Part shown: piece after piece, positions 43,646 to 52,268 of the stretch | Numbering within the stretch: position 1 is the first letter of the stretch | How the letters are laid out: every line of letters begins with the position of its first letter | Origin: Bacteroidota bacterium | GTDB lineage: Bacteria > Bacteroidota > Bacteroidia > Sphingobacteriales > Sphingobacteriaceae | NCBI GenBank assembly: GCA_013288685.1 | Contig: JABDBM010000005.1 | Span: 25,279 to 89,278, forward strand | Reading direction: 5' to 3' | Length of the DNA: 64,000 bases | The notes under the pieces: generated by a model | What the model saw: the letters and a program-made list of their open reading frames with translations, nothing else | What the model was told of the DNA's origin: nothing | Databases searched by the model: none | Translations under genes and position numbers: made by a program

Positions 43646-44428
43646 ATGAAATATCTGCCGATAATAATTTGTTTTTTAACCATTACTGCTACCCCCGGTT
43701 TTAGCCAGGATACCTTTAAAATAGGCGACCCCGTTTTTAAGGCGGGCGAACAACTAAGTTACAGGCTAAAGTATGGCTTTTTTACTGCCGCCGAAGCTAC
43801 TATACACGTAGAAAACAGCGATAAAAAATTTGAGGGCCGCACAGCGTTCCACATCGTTGCCGATAGTAAAACTGCCGGCGCATTTGATGTTTTTTATAAA
43901 GTGCGTAACCGCTACGAAAGCTACGTTGATGAAACCACGCTACAGCCTTATTTTTATACCGAGAACCGGCACGAGGCCAGTTACAAGCATAGTGATAATG
44001 TAACTTTTAATCACCATGACGACAAAATTACGGCCAATAAAGGCGTTTTCCCGTTTAAAGGTAAGGTGTTTGACTTTCTGTCGGCGTACTATTTTTCACG
44101 AAGTATTGATATTTCGAAGATAAAACTCGGGGAAACATTTGATTTAAATTATTTTTTGGAAGACGGCGTGCATACGCTGAGCATTACGTATGTGGGCAAG
44201 GAACAAATAAGCAGTGCTATTGGTACTTTTAACTGTTTGAAATTTAATCCTACTATTATCCCCGGCAGGGTATTCAGAAAAGATAGTAAGTTGTACCTTT
44301 GGATAACAGACGACAATAACCGCATACCGGTAAAAGCCCATGTTGAACTGGTTGTGGGTAGTGTTACAATGGATTTAACCGGAGCTAAGGAGTTGAAATA
44401 TCCTTTAAATCCACTAAAAGAAAAATAA
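43646..44428 (+). CDS. DUF3108 exported protein
   Basis: 260 residues with a cleavable signal peptide (IIICFLTITATPGFSQ, about 1-20). The DUF3108 body starts with GEQLSYRLKYGFFTAAEATI and runs through VFYKVRNRYESYVDETTLQP to YLWITDDNNRIPVKAHVELV, a beta-rich fold of periplasmic proteins. Function unknown. The gene ends 2 bases before the DUF3109 gene, so these two are one operon. Confidence 0.88.
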   Translation: MKYLPIIICFLTITATPGFSQDTFKIGDPVFKAGEQLSYRLKYGFFTAAEATIHVENSDKKFEGRTAFHIVADSKTAGAFDVFYKVRNRYESYVDETTLQPYFYTENRHEASYKHSDNVTFNHHDDKITANKGVFPFKGKVFDFLSAYYFSRSIDISKIKLGETFDLNYFLEDGVHTLSITYVGKEQISSAIGTFNCLKFNPTIIPGRVFRKDSKLYLWITDDNNRIPVKAHVELVVGSVTMDLTGAKELKYPLNPLKEK

Positions 44429-44430
44429 TT

Positions 44431-44994
44431 ATGATTGAGGTTGGGGCCGTGTTACTGCACGAGGATGTAATAAAAGAGAATTTTGTATGTAACTTAAATA
44501 AGTGCAAAGGCGCCTGCTGTCTGGAGGGCGACTCGGGCGCTCCGCTGGACGTTAACGAACTTGATATTCTGGATGAAATATACCCTAAGGTGAAACCTTT
44601 TATGACAGCCAAGGGGATTAAAACCATTGAAAAAACAGGTACTTATGTAAAAGACTTTGAAGGCGACTATACAACTCCATGTGTAGACGTAAATAAGGAA
44701 TGCGCCTATGTAATATTTGAAAACGGCATCACCAAATGCGCGATTGAAAAAGCTTACGAACAAGGTGTCATTAACTGGAAAAAACCAATCTCGTGCCACC
44801 TGTACCCTATCCGTATTACCAAATACCCGGAATTTGATGTATTGAATTATGACAGGTGGAGTATTTGCAGCCCGGCCTGTGCTTTTGGCACCGAATTAAA
44901 AGTACGGGTTCATGAATTTTTAAAAGCTCCCCTAATTCGCAAATACGGCGAAGAGTGGTATACGGAACTGGAAGATTTTGTTGCCGGGATGTAG
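44431..44994 (+). CDS. DUF3109 cysteine-rich protein
   Basis: 187 residues, cytoplasmic. A cysteine cluster at 20-30 (CNLNKCKGACC), then single cysteines in TTPCVDVNKECAY and ITKCAIEK, CHLYPIRI and SICSPACAFG give nine or more conserved Cys, which resembles the YkgJ-type zinc- or iron-chelating pattern. A metal site, possibly an iron-sulfur cluster, is likely from the pattern. Function unknown. It follows the DUF3108 gene by 2 bases. Confidence 0.9.
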   Translation: MIEVGAVLLHEDVIKENFVCNLNKCKGACCLEGDSGAPLDVNELDILDEIYPKVKPFMTAKGIKTIEKTGTYVKDFEGDYTTPCVDVNKECAYVIFENGITKCAIEKAYEQGVINWKKPISCHLYPIRITKYPEFDVLNYDRWSICSPACAFGTELKVRVHEFLKAPLIRKYGEEWYTELEDFVAGM

Positions 44995-45005
44995 GCTTAG
45001 TTATT

Positions 45006-45054
45006 CCCCTGTAAAAGAGCAGCTATTAAAGTCGCAGTAGCCGCTCTTCAGGGG
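45006..45054. terminator. Hairpin between convergent genes
   Basis: CCCCTG and AAGAGC at 45006-45020 pair with GCTCTT and CAGGGG at 45043-45054. No T-tract follows on either strand, so termination is possible but not certain. It ends 14 bases before the serpin stop. Confidence 0.45.
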
Positions 45055-45068
45055 GTGGGGCGTATCGT

Positions 45069-46313
45069 TTATTGGCTAACCGGATTGCTTACCGTGCCGG
45101 TAAAAAGAATCAATCCGCTGCTTATTTCTCGTATGGCAAATATAAATGGATGGTCAATTACCGTTGGCGGCGGGTTTGCAGGGGCAGTTGCGGTAATCGC
45201 AACAACAGTAGCAGCAGCAGCGGTAGTGCCGCTTTCGTCCACGGCAACAAAGGCTTTATGTATTACTGCGCTTATGTGTAGTTTGGCTGTAGGATTAATG
45301 AGCGAAAAATCGGCATCGTCCGAAAAAGCAATGCCCATACCCAATGATCCTAACGCGCCGTTAAGGTTAGTGCCGTAGCTAAATTGAAATTTGGGTAATT
45401 TCAAATCACTTTTGTCGGTGGTTAATCCTGCCATCCAGGTTTTCCATTTGGATGAATCAATTTGCTGTGCAAGTTGATGTACCGACGTTCCGGCTGCAGG
45501 CATTAAAATAACCATGCTGTATTTATCGTTGGCGTAGGGCAGTTCAAAAACATGTACCGTATTATCGTCGTATCTTTTATAATCTACATCGCCATCCATA
45601 AAATCGGCCTGTATAGGGCTATTGTCTGTTACATAAAATGGCAACTTGCTGGTTTTCGAGGCATCAAACTTCTCTTTCCACCCGCTTTTAAAGTAAATGG
45701 CATTTACCAGGTACATTAAATCCAGAGATGAAATACTGTTGATAATAGTGGGTATTTTGCCATTGGTTTCCTTGTTTACCCAGTTATTGATAGTGAGCAC
45801 CGACGACGGATTATTAAAATTAAGCGCCTGTACTTCTGCATGATAATAGTTGCTGTTGGTTTGCAAAAATTGTGGCAGCACATCAAAGCCTTGCCGGTAC
45901 CAAATGGAGTTTGCAATATTTAAGGTAGTTGTAGGATCAAGCTTTGGCAGGTTGGTAATCATGTTATTGTAATAACTATTTTGCTGCGCCAGCGAAAACC
46001 CGGCAAAACTGGTTGCCTTTTGCATAGCCGTTAGGGTAGCGCCGTTACTGCCGTTACTGGTCATCCCCAGCGCAAAGCTTACACTTAGCGGCGATGCAAA
46101 TAGATTTACATTGGCAGTAGTGTTAGCGCTATCTAAATTTTTAAATAGTTTTAAGGTAAACGCATTGTCCGCTGCAACCTCTTGTTGCTCAACCGGGGAA
46201 AGCACCAGGTCCTGTCCCTTACCGGGAGCAACACCAGCCTTATTGCAGGAAGCAAGGCCTATACTAAAAAGGAATAAAACAATCAGCGGAGTTTTGCGTG
46301 TTACCATAAACAT
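45069..46313 (-). CDS. Serpin-family serine protease inhibitor, lipoprotein
   Basis: 414 residues with lipoprotein signal (FLFSIGLASC, Cys23). The whole serpin fold is present: NAFTLKLFKNLDSANTTANV, NLFASPLSVSFALGMTSNG, LVNAIYFKSGWKEKFDASKT, and the C-terminal strand DHPFIFAIREISSGLILFTG. The reactive-centre loop has an inhibitory-type hinge, with Glu360 at P17, Gly362 at P15 and a small-residue run TTAAAAT (363-369), then VVAITATAPAN. By standard 17-residue spacing the P1-P1' bond falls near Thr376-Ala377, pointing at elastase- or subtilisin-like targets. The gene follows an M28 peptidase gene. Confidence 0.92.
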   Translation of the reverse strand: MFMVTRKTPLIVLFLFSIGLASCNKAGVAPGKGQDLVLSPVEQQEVAADNAFTLKLFKNLDSANTTANVNLFASPLSVSFALGMTSNGSNGATLTAMQKATSFAGFSLAQQNSYYNNMITNLPKLDPTTTLNIANSIWYRQGFDVLPQFLQTNSNYYHAEVQALNFNNPSSVLTINNWVNKETNGKIPTIINSISSLDLMYLVNAIYFKSGWKEKFDASKTSKLPFYVTDNSPIQADFMDGDVDYKRYDDNTVHVFELPYANDKYSMVILMPAAGTSVHQLAQQIDSSKWKTWMAGLTTDKSDLKLPKFQFSYGTNLNGALGSLGMGIAFSDDADFSLINPTAKLHISAVIHKAFVAVDESGTTAAAATVVAITATAPANPPPTVIDHPFIFAIREISSGLILFTGTVSNPVSQ

Positions 46314-46426
46314 GTGTAGATTAAAAATATTTTCACCTGGTTATTTAGCTTTACGCTGTCAATTATATAAGTGATACAGTGCAGGCAAAATAATATAATA
46401 TAGGGTGCAAAATGCTATAACATTGA

Positions 46427-46460
46427 AAAAGCCGTCATTGCGATTGCAATGACGGCTTTT
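46427..46460 (-). terminator. Rho-independent terminator after the M28 peptidase
   Basis: AAAAGCCGTCATTGC (46427-46441) and GCAATGACGGCTTTT (46446-46460) form a perfect 15-bp stem with a 4-base loop. Read in the minus direction it ends in a T-run and separates the peptidase gene from the serpin gene. Confidence 0.88.
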
Positions 46461-46492
46461 CATCCTGATTCGTGACGCTAATAATATTCGTG

Positions 46493-48052
46493 TTAATTTC
46501 TGGCCGGTTGCGGTTTCGGTAGCTCCTTGCGTGGTATCATTTCATCGCGTTGTGATGTGTTGTACACAAACGAGGCAACTATGGTGGCTGCTTGTTTCAA
46601 ATCATCTTCACTTAGCTTATCGTAAGTATCCTGGTTGCTGTGGTGCGTACGTGCGCCATAGTCAAGAGCATCCTGTATAAACTGGAAGCCGGGTATACCT
46701 ACCGCATCAAACGATACGTGATCGGTACTGCCGGTATTGCGGTTAGTAATGGTTGTAGCACCCAAATCTTTAAACGGAGCAAGCCATGCTTTAAATATTG
46801 GCGCGGTTGTAGAATCGCCCTGCATATAAATACCACGAATTTTACCGGAACCATTATCTAAGTTATAATAAGCCGAAACTTTTGCCTGCTCGGGTTTTAG
46901 TTCCATAGTTTTAGGGTCGCCAAAGTGATTAAGCACGTAGTTGCGCGAGCCAAACAGGCCTTGCTCTTCCGAACTCCAAAGCGCTATACGGATGGTACGG
47001 CGTGGTTTAAAGTTAACTGCTTTTAATATGCGCATCACTTCCATCATTACTGCACTGCCTGCGGCGTTATCAGTACCACCAGTAGCACCATGCCACGAAT
47101 CAAGGTGACCACCTATTATTACCAGCTGGTCTTTCAGTTTTTTATCTGTACCGGGTATTTCGGCCACCACATCATATCCTTGTTCATCTTCAGTAAAAAA
47201 CTGGGTTTTAATATCCGCTTCCATTTTTACAGGGATACCTGCTTTTACTAAACGCAAAATACGCTGATAATCTTCGCCGCTGGTTTCCAGCTCGGGCGAA
47301 ACAGCTTTCGCGGTATCAGCATACGATGCGCCGTTGGTGGTAAAAACGGTGCCATCGCTGCCACGAGCCTGGCTCAATACCAGGCCAACGCCTTCCTGTT
47401 GCAAAAAGGCGTTAACTACGGTACGGAATGTACGCGCTTTCATAGCAGCCCTAAATGCAGGCGAATTGCGATCAAATGCACCGCGCTGACGTGCTTCCTG
47501 CGGTTTGGTCATTTCGTCCAGTTCGGCATCGGTATAGCGTACTCCATCGGCTTTATAAGTTCTTTCAACGCCGGGTTTAGCATCAAAAATTACAATTTTT
47601 CCTTTTAGGGTGCCTTTGTATTTGTCTAAATCGGTAATGGTATCCGCTTTTACTAAAACCACATCACCGGTTACCGGGCCGTTTGTGCCGGGAGTCCAGG
47701 CTTTTGGTATGGCTATAATTGCATGGTAGTAAGGCAGGGTAACGGCTGCGTAATTTTTTTGCACTTCCCAGCCTTTGCCAAAATGGCCCCAGGGCTCGCG
47801 GGCAGAGTTTACCAAACCCCATGATTTGAGTTGGTTTACGGCCCATTCCTGTGCATGTTTTAATTCGGGCGAGCCGGATAAACGCGGTCCGGAAGCATCC
47901 GTTAAATAAAAGGCGGTTTCCATCACTTTGGAATGATTTAAGCCTTCGTTACGAATTTTGCTCACCATCGCCGTATCGACGGTTTCCTGTGCGAACGTGA
48001 AGCCCGCAGTACCTGCAACCAGCAGGCACGAATAGAGTAATTTTAGTTTCAT
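46493..48052 (-). CDS. Secreted M28 family zinc aminopeptidase
   Basis: 519 residues with a signal peptide (about 1-21, LVAGTAGFTFAQ). A PA-type insert (about 120-240: VTGDVVLVKADTITDLDKYK) interrupts the N-terminal part. The catalytic M28 domain has the zinc ligands in GGHLDSWH, GGTDNAAGSAVMMEVMR, SSEEQGLFGS and GSTDHVSFD, with the general base Glu in EE. It removes N-terminal amino acids or small peptides outside the cytoplasm. Tail is Pro/Lys-rich (PRKELPKPQPARN). It is not obviously paired with neighbours, apart from the serpin gene downstream. Confidence 0.92.
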   Translation of the reverse strand: MKLKLLYSCLLVAGTAGFTFAQETVDTAMVSKIRNEGLNHSKVMETAFYLTDASGPRLSGSPELKHAQEWAVNQLKSWGLVNSAREPWGHFGKGWEVQKNYAAVTLPYYHAIIAIPKAWTPGTNGPVTGDVVLVKADTITDLDKYKGTLKGKIVIFDAKPGVERTYKADGVRYTDAELDEMTKPQEARQRGAFDRNSPAFRAAMKARTFRTVVNAFLQQEGVGLVLSQARGSDGTVFTTNGASYADTAKAVSPELETSGEDYQRILRLVKAGIPVKMEADIKTQFFTEDEQGYDVVAEIPGTDKKLKDQLVIIGGHLDSWHGATGGTDNAAGSAVMMEVMRILKAVNFKPRRTIRIALWSSEEQGLFGSRNYVLNHFGDPKTMELKPEQAKVSAYYNLDNGSGKIRGIYMQGDSTTAPIFKAWLAPFKDLGATTITNRNTGSTDHVSFDAVGIPGFQFIQDALDYGARTHHSNQDTYDKLSEDDLKQAATIVASFVYNTSQRDEMIPRKELPKPQPARN

Positions 48053-48154
48053 GTTAATAAATATGGATCAGTTATGAGCAAACTTATTTATTAAAAATGG
48101 CAAAACTTAACTTACACTTTAACAAAGCTGTTACATGTAATTAATATTTTGAGG

Positions 48155-48162
48155 TATATTTG
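48155..48162 (+). promoter_or_regulatory. -7 promoter element giving a possible leaderless transcript
   Basis: TATATTTG fits TAnnTTTG and ends only 4 bases before the ATG at 48167. Transcription would begin near the start codon. No TTTG is seen at the -33 spacing (the sequence is GTTAC), so confidence is low. Confidence 0.4.
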
Positions 48163-48166
48163 ATGT

Positions 48167-48373
48167 ATGAGTTCGTATCGATTAGACAGGACCGCCTTTA
48201 AAATGCTGACAGCTGAAGAAGCTACAAAAAGCCATGCTGCTTACTATAAAACATTAACCTGGCAGGAACGGATGATGATTGCCAATTATTTAAACAGCAT
48301 AGCCTATAATTATCCGGAAAACGAACCGCCGCGAATAGATAAGACCGTGTTTAGTAGGAGAGGCCGTAAATAA
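48167..48373 (+). CDS. Small conserved-looking protein of unknown function
   Basis: 68 residues, soluble and basic. MSSYRLDRTAFKMLTAEEAT, then helical LTWQERMMIANYLNSIAYNY and a basic tail (DKTVFSRRGRK). The pattern of aromatic and charged residues looks like a real small protein of Sphingobacteriaceae; I do not know the function. The next gene starts 21 bases later. Confidence 0.65.
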   Translation: MSSYRLDRTAFKMLTAEEATKSHAAYYKTLTWQERMMIANYLNSIAYNYPENEPPRIDKTVFSRRGRK

Positions 48374-48393
48374 TAAATTAATATCACAATACC

Positions 48394-48747
48394 ATGCTTA
48401 AATCAGCAGTACCCATTTTAGCATCGCTTAACGAGGATGAAACCGTTAAGTTTTATACCGAAAAGCTAGGCTTTACCTTTCACTCCAGTTGGGAAGGCTA
48501 TCTTATTTTAGGCCGCGACGAAATTTTCATACATCTGTGGCCCTGTGCCGATGCGAGCATTCCTAAAAACACCGGATGTTACATTAATGTAAATGAAGTG
48601 GATAAACTTTATGCCGAATTTGAACCGCTTGGCGTAATACACCCCGATGGCGCATTAAAAGAAATGCCATGGCACATGAAACAGTTCAGCATTTTGGATA
48701 ACAACGGCAACATTATCCATTTTGGTGAAGAAATGGACGATGAGTGA
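48394..48747 (+). CDS. VOC-fold (glyoxalase/bleomycin-resistance-like) protein
   Basis: 117 residues, one VOC domain of two beta-alpha-beta-beta-beta units: VPILASLNEDETVKFYTEKL, FTFHSSWEGYLILGRDEIFI, HLWPCADASIPKNTGCYINV and FSILDNNGNIIHFGEE. The Glu of FGEE is the usual metal-site position. Members include bleomycin-binding proteins and dioxygenase-like enzymes; the short form here, without a clear enzyme signature, most resembles bleomycin-binding-like proteins. It shares a possible transcript with the upstream 68-residue gene. Confidence 0.85.
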   Translation: MLKSAVPILASLNEDETVKFYTEKLGFTFHSSWEGYLILGRDEIFIHLWPCADASIPKNTGCYINVNEVDKLYAEFEPLGVIHPDGALKEMPWHMKQFSILDNNGNIIHFGEEMDDE

Positions 48748-48785
48748 TAAGTCTTGGGTCAGTAGTCGTTAGTCATAAGTGAAGA

Positions 48786-49388
48786 ATGAGAAAATCCAAG
48801 CTGCTATTTTATCTGTTATTAAGCTGCTCAATGGCTTATAAGAGCCGGGCTATTGCACAAGCTATAACTACGATGGTAATTTTCGATAAAGTACCTGCCG
48901 GTGTGTTGTCTTTTACAAAAAACTGGGCCTATCCCTGGATCGTGGTAAAGCTTGATAATGGAAAGTTTTCAAAAGTCGAAGAAGGAAATATCACAGCAGC
49001 TGACACAACGCATTTATATTTTACGGCTAACTGTCAAACAAATGTGCAGGGCGGTTATAAGTTGCGCTATTGTTATGCAACAAAAAAAGGAGCAGTGATT
49101 ACGTTAAACTTTGCGGACGGGCAGCCTGGTTATGCCAGCGAGTTTGACGTAGACATCTTGAAGGATAAATTTAATTTCAAACCTATAGTTGTTTACCCGG
49201 AGTTTAAGCCCGACGAAAAAATAGTTTATACAGTAACCGGCAGCAAGCTAATGCTTTATCAACATGACTATACTGATTCAAACTTTATTAGCGGCTATAT
49301 TGACGCGGAGTTTGTTGAGACCATAAACAATAAAGAAAGCCATAAATACTATTTCCGCGGATATTTTAAAACACCTTTAAAAAGCTAA
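48786..49388 (+). CDS. Exported protein of unknown function
   Basis: 200 residues. A signal peptide (SKLLFYLLLSCSMAYKSRAI, cleaved near AIAQ at about 25) is followed by a beta-rich domain with three evenly spaced Tyr/Trp-containing strands (NWAYPWIVVKLDNGKFSKVE; GGYKLRYCYATKKGAVITLN; ESHKYYFRGYFKTPLKS). No family recognised. Its stop overlaps the stop of the convergent response regulator gene by 4 bases. Confidence 0.72.
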   Translation: MRKSKLLFYLLLSCSMAYKSRAIAQAITTMVIFDKVPAGVLSFTKNWAYPWIVVKLDNGKFSKVEEGNITAADTTHLYFTANCQTNVQGGYKLRYCYATKKGAVITLNFADGQPGYASEFDVDILKDKFNFKPIVVYPEFKPDEKIVYTVTGSKLMLYQHDYTDSNFISGYIDAEFVETINNKESHKYYFRGYFKTPLKS

Positions 49389-50077
49389 TTAATCAACAAC
49401 TTATACCCCCGGCCATGCACGTTAATAATTTCCACATTGGGGTCATCCTTCAAGTACTTCCGTATTTTACTTAAAAAAACATCCATACTGCGGCCGTTAA
49501 AGTAATTGTCATCGTGCCAGATATTTAATAGTGCCTCTTCGCGGGTAAGTACTTCATTTTTGCGCAGGCAAAGCAAACGAAGCAACTCAGCCTCTTTGGT
49601 AGATAGCTTTTGTTGCGTATCGCCAATGGTGATTAGTTGCGAGGTGTATTCAAAAACATAACGGCCAATTTTAAAGTGGGTTTGTTTTTCCTCTTCACTT
49701 TTTTCGGAATTGCTGGCACGTTTTAATAAAGCATTTATACGCAGCAACAGCTCTTCAATACGGAAGGGCTTGGTAATATAATCGTCGCCGCCTAAATTAA
49801 AAGCCTGCGTCTTGTCTTCAATCATGCCTTTTGCGGTAGCAAAAATGATAGGGACGTGCGCATTAATTTTCCGGATGTCTTTTCCTAACGTAAATCCGTC
49901 CTTTTTGGGCATCATTACATCCAATATCAACAAGTCATAAGCGCTTTTGGTAAAGGCCCGCAAGCCCTCTTCACCATCCTTGCATAAAATAACATCGAAC
50001 TTACCCTTTAATTGCAGGTAATCCTGTAAAAGCAAACCCAAATTAGGATCATCCTCAACGAGTAGTATTTTCTTCAT
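49385..50077 (-). CDS. OmpR/PhoB-type response regulator (RprY-like)
   Basis: 230 residues. Receiver domain about 1-118 with acidic pair Asp9/Asp10, phosphoacceptor Asp53 (LLILDVMMP), Thr in FATAKG and Lys in YITKPF. A winged-helix trans-regulatory domain follows (about 132-230: LSTKEAELLRLLCLRKNEVL; SMDVFLSKIRKYLKDDPNVE; HGRGYKL). It is preceded on the same strand by the histidine kinase gene across a repeat-filled gap, which marks a two-component pair. Targets unknown. Confidence 0.93.
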   Translation of the reverse strand: MKKILLVEDDPNLGLLLQDYLQLKGKFDVILCKDGEEGLRAFTKSAYDLLILDVMMPKKDGFTLGKDIRKINAHVPIIFATAKGMIEDKTQAFNLGGDDYITKPFRIEELLLRINALLKRASNSEKSEEEKQTHFKIGRYVFEYTSQLITIGDTQQKLSTKEAELLRLLCLRKNEVLTREEALLNIWHDDNYFNGRSMDVFLSKIRKYLKDDPNVEIINVHGRGYKLLIN

Positions 50078-50084
50078 GTTTTTT

Positions 50085-50232
50085 AGTCCGAAAGTCCGGA
50101 AAGTCCGAAAGTCCGAAAGATTTTTTTGTTAATAGTTATTCCTATTTATAGCAATTATTCCAATGCACCTTCGTTCCGACTTTTCCTTGCAGCGTCTTTC
50201 GGACTTCCGAACTTTTCTGGCTTTCCGGACTT
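50085..50232. repeat. Inverted repeat, AGTCCGAAAG family
   Basis: Left arm 50085-50119 (AGTCCGAAAGTCCGGAAAG and further units) is answered by the right arm 50196-50232 (CTTTCGGACTTCC, CTTTCCGGACTT). It fills the gap between the response regulator and its histidine kinase, and runs up to the kinase stop codon. Confidence 0.8.
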
Positions 50233-50235
50233 CCC

Positions 50236-52044
50236 CTATGCCACCTGGAATTTCAATTCGAATTCCGAGCCTTTTTCTTTTTCCGACTTAACGCTTATCA
50301 TCCCATTAAGGCGTTTCACTACCGTGTTTACATAACTCAAACCCAGCCCGAAGCCTTTAACATCGTGCAGGTTGCCGGTTGGTATACGGTAAAATTGTTC
50401 AAATATTTTTGTTTGCTGATCGCGGCTCATGCCTACGCCTTTATCTGCTACTTTAATAACAACCTGCCCGTTTTTGTTTTGTGTACTGATGGTAATATCC
50501 GGCGCGCCTATACTGTATTTAATGGCGTTATCAATCAGGTTGTATATCACGTTCGAAAAATGAAGTTCATCGGCACTGATAATAGGATTTTCGGCATCCA
50601 GTTGTAAGGAAGTAAGGGCATTGCACTTCTGTAGCTTCAGTGTCATGCTATCAACCACTACGGCTATCATTTCATTAACATCCAGCGGCTTTTTTTCCAG
50701 CTTGAAATCATTTTTATCAATGCGTGCAATATTTAATACCCTTTCAATGTGGCTACCTAAACGCTCATTCTCTTCATATATTATATTGGCAAGCCTGGCT
50801 ACACGGCTTCTGTCCTGTGCAATTTCATCATCTTTTAATGCCTCGCTTGCAATCATGATGGTTGATACAGGAGTTTTAAACTCGTGAGTCATGTTATTAA
50901 TGAAATCAGTTTTCATTTCGGCCACCTTTTTTTGCTTCAGGATAGAGAAAATGGTATACCCGAAGCAGAATACCAATACCATTAACAGGCCGCCGGTGGT
51001 AGCCATAGTGGCTGTCATCTTGTTTAATATCAAAGAGTTTTTTTGAGGAAACGCAATCCTGATCAGGCCCGGATCGTTAATTACATCCTTACTAAATATG
51101 AGTGTTTGATAGGGGTTTCCATCCGCAAACGAAGGATGAGCACCTGTGGCATCATTGGCTTTCGAAAAAATCACTGAATCGCTGTTGGCAGTGGTTACTT
51201 CGTAACTAAATGGCAGGTTAATTCCTTTATTCAGCATCTCAAAACGCAAAATTGTATCAATCCACAACGGATCGAGGCGCATTTTTAAAGGCTCTCCGTA
51301 TTTGCCGTACTCTTCGGCCAGGGTTGAGATAACGGTTGACTTACTTTGAGTGGAATTTTGCAGCGAATCATTTTTAAGCAGGTTTTGTACATCCCTTAAT
51401 TGCTTTTCTTTTTGTCTCCTGTTTTGTTCCTGTTGCCACTGGGCATTAATATGCGGTATAGAAATTACCTGTTTGCCAAATTGCGGATCGCTGTAGGTAT
51501 AGCGCGTTGTATCGTACTTGTGCAGCTTTTGATGTTTTTTTACGGGCACCCTTACCAACACCGGGGTTATCCGCTCGTGCACACCGCCAAACTCATCGGT
51601 ATACTCTTCTAAATGCAACTGGAGATCAACCGAGCCGGTTTGCATCATCTTTGCCATTTCATCATCCACTTTTTTGTGCAAAATCATCCGCCGCAGGCTA
51701 TCGCGTAAAAGCGCTACTTTTCGCTCGCGGCCGGTTAGCTTTTTGTGCAGAACAATAGTGTGGATGGTATTGTCGGTAAATGCTTTATCGTGCAGGTGTT
51801 TATCGTCGGTATTCCACGCCAGGGGGCCAACAACGCCTCCACGGGCCTTTACGTTTAAGAAATTTAGCGCATCGTGTTTGCTTATTTTTGATGCCACCGT
51901 ATTTAAGGCTTCGTTAACAGAGCGGTCGAAAAGTTCAGATTGCATTTGGTACGATTGCCGTAAAAAATACAATTGCATAGCCATTACGCCCAGCAGGGCA
52001 AAACCCATCAAGCCAATAATCAATGCTATACTTCTCTTCTTCAT
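50236..52044 (-). CDS. Sensor histidine kinase
   Basis: 602 residues from 52044, where a membrane helix follows directly (MKKRSIALIIGLMGFALLGV); an in-frame ATG at 52095 would add 17 residues. A large periplasmic sensor region (about 30-345) has no recognised domain. A second helix (about 350-375, GGLLMVLVFCFGYTIFSI) leads to the dimerisation/phosphoacceptor domain with His387 (MTHEFKTPVSTIMIASEAL), then the catalytic domain: N-box NLIDNAIKY, G1 DKGVGMS, F/G2 GFGLGLSYV. It probably phosphorylates the response regulator encoded next on this strand. Confidence 0.93.
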   Translation of the reverse strand: MKKRSIALIIGLMGFALLGVMAMQLYFLRQSYQMQSELFDRSVNEALNTVASKISKHDALNFLNVKARGGVVGPLAWNTDDKHLHDKAFTDNTIHTIVLHKKLTGRERKVALLRDSLRRMILHKKVDDEMAKMMQTGSVDLQLHLEEYTDEFGGVHERITPVLVRVPVKKHQKLHKYDTTRYTYSDPQFGKQVISIPHINAQWQQEQNRRQKEKQLRDVQNLLKNDSLQNSTQSKSTVISTLAEEYGKYGEPLKMRLDPLWIDTILRFEMLNKGINLPFSYEVTTANSDSVIFSKANDATGAHPSFADGNPYQTLIFSKDVINDPGLIRIAFPQKNSLILNKMTATMATTGGLLMVLVFCFGYTIFSILKQKKVAEMKTDFINNMTHEFKTPVSTIMIASEALKDDEIAQDRSRVARLANIIYEENERLGSHIERVLNIARIDKNDFKLEKKPLDVNEMIAVVVDSMTLKLQKCNALTSLQLDAENPIISADELHFSNVIYNLIDNAIKYSIGAPDITISTQNKNGQVVIKVADKGVGMSRDQQTKIFEQFYRIPTGNLHDVKGFGLGLSYVNTVVKRLNGMISVKSEKEKGSEFELKFQVA

Positions 52045-52130
52045 GGTAAAAAACAAAAATATTTTAAATAAATGTACATATTTTGCTTTTAACAATTTTT
52101 AACATAGCAGTTTACTAAATTCGACCTGCA

Positions 52131-52185
52131 TGAGAATCAAGAGCCAAGAATCAAGACAAAAGAAAAAAACCTTGATTCGCCTTGC
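52131..52185. repeat. Inverted repeat, CAAGAATCAAGA family, copy 2
   Basis: AGAATCAAGAGCCAAGAATC at 52132 is answered by CTTGATTCGCCTTG near 52171. Same family as 23865-23941 and 62895-63012. It lies between the divergent kinase and the 302-residue exported protein gene. Confidence 0.55.
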
Positions 52186-52268
52186 TGTGTAACTTTGATA
52201 TGATGCAAGCAATAAAAAAATAATTGCATCGTAGTTTTTATTAATTCACGCTAAAAAATTACCCCATC

